A stretch of DNA of 6,431 nt from Prevotellaceae bacterium UBA3646 (GTDB lineage Bacteria > Bacteroidota > Bacteroidia > Bacteroidales > Bacteroidaceae): contig DFKL01000129.1 in NCBI GenBank assembly GCA_002373535.1, positions 1-6,431 on the forward strand, written 5' to 3'. Each line of letters starts with the position of its first letter. The stretch's first letter is position 1. Of this stretch, positions 4,293 to 6,431 are shown piece after piece. Made by a program: the position numbers and the translations under genes. Under the pieces are notes generated by a model. It made no database searches. It had not been told where the DNA came from and saw nothing but the letters and a program-made list of their open reading frames with translations.

Positions 4293-6431
4293 TTAATGTG
4301 CCTCCAGCCAGTTCTTTCCCCAGCCGGCGTCGGCAATGAGCGGTACGGACAGTTTGGCTGCATTCTGCATTTCTCCGATTACCAGTTGTTCAATTTGCTC
4401 TTTTTCTTCCGGGACGACGGTGAAGTTCAGTTCGTCATGCACCTGCAGTATCATGCGGCTCTTCATTTTCGCCTCACGCAGTCGTCTGTCGATGCGTATC
4501 ATTGCTATTTTCATGATATCGGCTGCGGCACCCTGAATGGGTGCGTTTATTGCGTTTCGTTCGGCATAGCCGCGTACTATGGCATTGTGACTGTTGATGT
4601 CCGGCAGCTGGCAGCGTCGGCCAAACAGGGTTTCGGTATATCCTTTCTCGCGTGCCATGGCTATGCTCTTGTCCATATATGTCTTGACGCCTGGGTATGT
4701 GTTGAAATAACCGTCTATAATGGCCTTTGCTTCGCTTCTGCTGCATCCGAGGCGCTCGGCAAGGCCGAAGGCGCTGATGCCGTATATGATACCGAAATTG
4801 GCTGTTTTTGCGCTGCGTCGTTCGTCGGCAGTGACTGCTTCGATGGGTTTGTGGTAGATCTTGGCTGCCGTGGCTGCATGGATGTCGTTTCCTTCAAGGA
4901 ATGCCTCTACCAGGTTTTCGTCCTGTGAGAGGTGTGCCATTATGCGTAGTTCGATCTGGCTATAGTCTGCGCTGAAGAACAGTTCTCCTGCGTCTGGGAT
5001 GAACGTCTTCCTGACCTCCTTGCCCATGGCGTCGCGTACGGGGATATTCTGCAGGTTCGGATTGCTGCTGGACAGGCGTCCGGTGGTGGTGACGGTCTGG
5101 TTGAAGGACGTGTGAATGTGTCCGGTTGCCGGATTTACGAGTTTGGGGAATGCGTCTATATATGTGCCTAACAGTTTCTTCAGTCCGCGGAATTCCAGGA
5201 TCTTACCGACTATCTCATGCTTGTCCCTCAGTGCCTCGAGGACTTCCTCGTTGGTGATATACTGGCCGGTCCTGGTCTTCTTGGCCTTTGTGTTGAGTTT
5301 CAGTACGTCGAACAGTATCTCTCCAACCTGGCGCGGTGAGGATATGTTGAACGGCTGGCCGGCCAATCCGATTATTTCCCGTTCCAGCTGCTCTTGTCGT
5401 CCGGTAAAGGCTCTGCTGATTTCTGCAAGTCCCTGGAGATCTATGTTCACGCCAGCTTCCTCCATACGTGCGAGAACTGGCATAAGCGGCATCTCGATAT
5501 CTTGGAACAGTGCAGTAAGTCCTTCGTCGTCAAGCTCTTTCTCCAGTTTGTGCTTCAGGTCCTGAAGTGTGTCGCTATGGTATATCTGACGGAGGTATTC
5601 GAGGTTGTGGCGCATTTCGGGATGCAGTACATAGTGTGCAATCTCCACATCGAACATTTTACTTTCCTTTTCCTTGATTTCTGCCCAGCAGGACTTTAGG
5701 TCGTGACCTATGACTGTGCCGTTTTCAATGATGTATGGTGGCAGGGCAGGGTCTTGGTCTGTATGTCCGGTGTCGTCTGCAGCAGACGTATAGGTCATGG
5801 CAAACAGGTCGCCCTGTATGCTGCCGTCCGTATTTGTCTTGACGGGTTCTGTCTCCTTTTGCCTGGATGGTGGCAATCCTGTAGTCTTTTTCAGTAACTG
5901 CCTGAATTCCAGTTCCTGATATATTCTTTCCAGTTCTTCAGCATCGGGCTCTTGTAGCTTCAGTTCATCCATGTTAAGTGTAACAGGTGCATCGGTGACG
6001 ATCGTTGCAAGCCAGTAGCTTTGTCGTATCTTGTCGACATTCTCACTTATTTTCCGTTGTGTCGCTCCTTTCAGTTTGTCAACGTTGGAAATGAGGTTCT
6101 CGACTCCTCCCCATGTCTTGACCAGTGTGCTTGCAGTCTTTTCGCCTATGCCCGGACATCCTGGAATATTGTCTGCCGAGTCGCCCATCAGGGCAAGAAT
6201 GTCGATGACTTGGCTCGTCTTTTCTATTCCCCATTTGTCGCATATGTCATGGGGTGTCAATATTTGTGCAGGATTGCTGCCTATGCCTGGCCGGTACATT
6301 CTCACCTTGTCGGTAACCAACTGACCATAGTCCTTGTCAGGGGTCATCATATATGTGTCAATCCCTTGTATATCAGCTTGGTGTGCAAGGGTTCCTATTA
6401 TGTCGTCGGCTTCGTATCCGGCAACTTCCAG
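4293..6431 (-). CDS. polA: DNA polymerase I, lacking N-terminus in window, with reduced proofreading domain
   Basis: The 712 visible residues run from inside the 5' nuclease domain to the stop; the frame is open to the right edge, so the ATG at 6348-6350 is internal. The enzyme fills gaps and removes RNA primers in replication and repair. The 5' nuclease part shows metal-binding aspartates in YEADD (visible 6-10), PDKD (31-34) and GDSADNIPG (83-91). After a poor linker (about 182-235) comes a remnant of the 3'-5' exonuclease domain: GHDLKS and FDVEIAHYVLHPEMRHNLEYL (260-280) match the Exo II region, but the Exo I DxE and Exo III YxxxD motifs are absent. The polymerase domain is complete: TTTGRLSSSNPNLQNIPVR (448-466), motif A SADYSQIELR with catalytic D489, O-helix RRSAKTANFGIIYG (538-551) with F546 equivalent to E. 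coli F762, and motif C QVHDEL with D666. It ends WLEAH. If about 110 residues are missing, the protein is near 820 residues, shorter than E. coli Pol I (928). Confidence 0.96.
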   Translation of the reverse strand: MEVAGYEADDIIGTLAHQADIQGIDTYMMTPDKDYGQLVTDKVRMYRPGIGSNPAQILTPHDICDKWGIEKTSQVIDILALMGDSADNIPGCPGIGEKTASTLVKTWGGVENLISNVDKLKGATQRKISENVDKIRQSYWLATIVTDAPVTLNMDELKLQEPDAEELERIYQELEFRQLLKKTTGLPPSRQKETEPVKTNTDGSIQGDLFAMTYTSAADDTGHTDQDPALPPYIIENGTVIGHDLKSCWAEIKEKESKMFDVEIAHYVLHPEMRHNLEYLRQIYHSDTLQDLKHKLEKELDDEGLTALFQDIEMPLMPVLARMEEAGVNIDLQGLAEISRAFTGRQEQLEREIIGLAGQPFNISSPRQVGEILFDVLKLNTKAKKTRTGQYITNEEVLEALRDKHEIVGKILEFRGLKKLLGTYIDAFPKLVNPATGHIHTSFNQTVTTTGRLSSSNPNLQNIPVRDAMGKEVRKTFIPDAGELFFSADYSQIELRIMAHLSQDENLVEAFLEGNDIHAATAAKIYHKPIEAVTADERRSAKTANFGIIYGISAFGLAERLGCSRSEAKAIIDGYFNTYPGVKTYMDKSIAMAREKGYTETLFGRRCQLPDINSHNAIVRGYAERNAINAPIQGAAADIMKIAMIRIDRRLREAKMKSRMILQVHDELNFTVVPEEKEQIEQLVIGEMQNAAKLSVPLIADAGWGKNWLEAH

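Noticed and set aside
4287..4928. A 213-codon plus-strand frame opposite the polymerase domain of polA.
   Set aside because: It is antisense to conserved polA motifs and is Cys/Phe/Tyr-rich with no domain or start context, so it is a shadow frame.
4293..6350. DNA polymerase I as a complete gene starting at the ATG at 6348-6350.
   Set aside because: The same frame continues upstream to the window edge with LEVAGYEADDIIGTLA, a conserved 5' nuclease segment. The ATG is therefore an internal methionine and the gene is cut by the window.

Overview
The window looks like chromosomal DNA from a member of the Bacteroidota, most likely order Bacteroidales. Two things suggest this. Perfect or near-perfect copies of the Bacteroides-type -7 promoter element (TAnnTTTG) lie a short way upstream of all five gene starts visible here, and strong Shine-Dalgarno sequences are absent. 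The proteins are also of Bacteroidales type. Genus cannot be fixed from the sequence alone. The region is gene-dense and made of housekeeping genes. I see no mobile element, CRISPR array, tRNA or rRNA, and no gene-free stretch longer than about 130 bp.

Layout from left to right. (1) Positions 1-616, minus strand: N-terminal 205 residues of a Na+/phosphate cotransporter (PF02690 type), running off the left edge. Just upstream is an array of four heptamers at an exact 11-bp period that resembles a PhoB/PhoP box. (2) 716-1213, minus: an Lrp/AsnC-family regulator. (3) 1214-1343: a divergent control region with -7 elements facing both ways. (4) 1344-2669, plus: O-acetylhomoserine sulfhydrylase (MetY type). 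(5) 2749-3684, plus: cysteine synthase (CysK type) with its own promoter, ended by a strong bidirectional hairpin at 3714-3741. (6) 3743-4180, minus: a small exported or membrane-anchored protein of unknown function, convergent with cysK. (7) 4293-6431, minus: DNA polymerase I, missing its first roughly 110 residues beyond the right edge.

How the genes work together: MetY and CysK are the two enzymes that put sulfide onto O-acetylhomoserine and O-acetylserine, giving homocysteine and cysteine. Their side-by-side placement, with an amino-acid-responsive Lrp-type regulator reading away from metY, suggests a small sulfur-assimilation locus controlled by that regulator. The phosphate transporter is probably a separate unit responding to phosphate.

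The two most notable points are the DNA polymerase I, whose 3'-5' proofreading domain is shortened to a remnant lacking the Exo I and Exo III motifs, and the four-unit 11-bp repeat array in front of the phosphate transporter. I do not see a wholly new multi-gene system.
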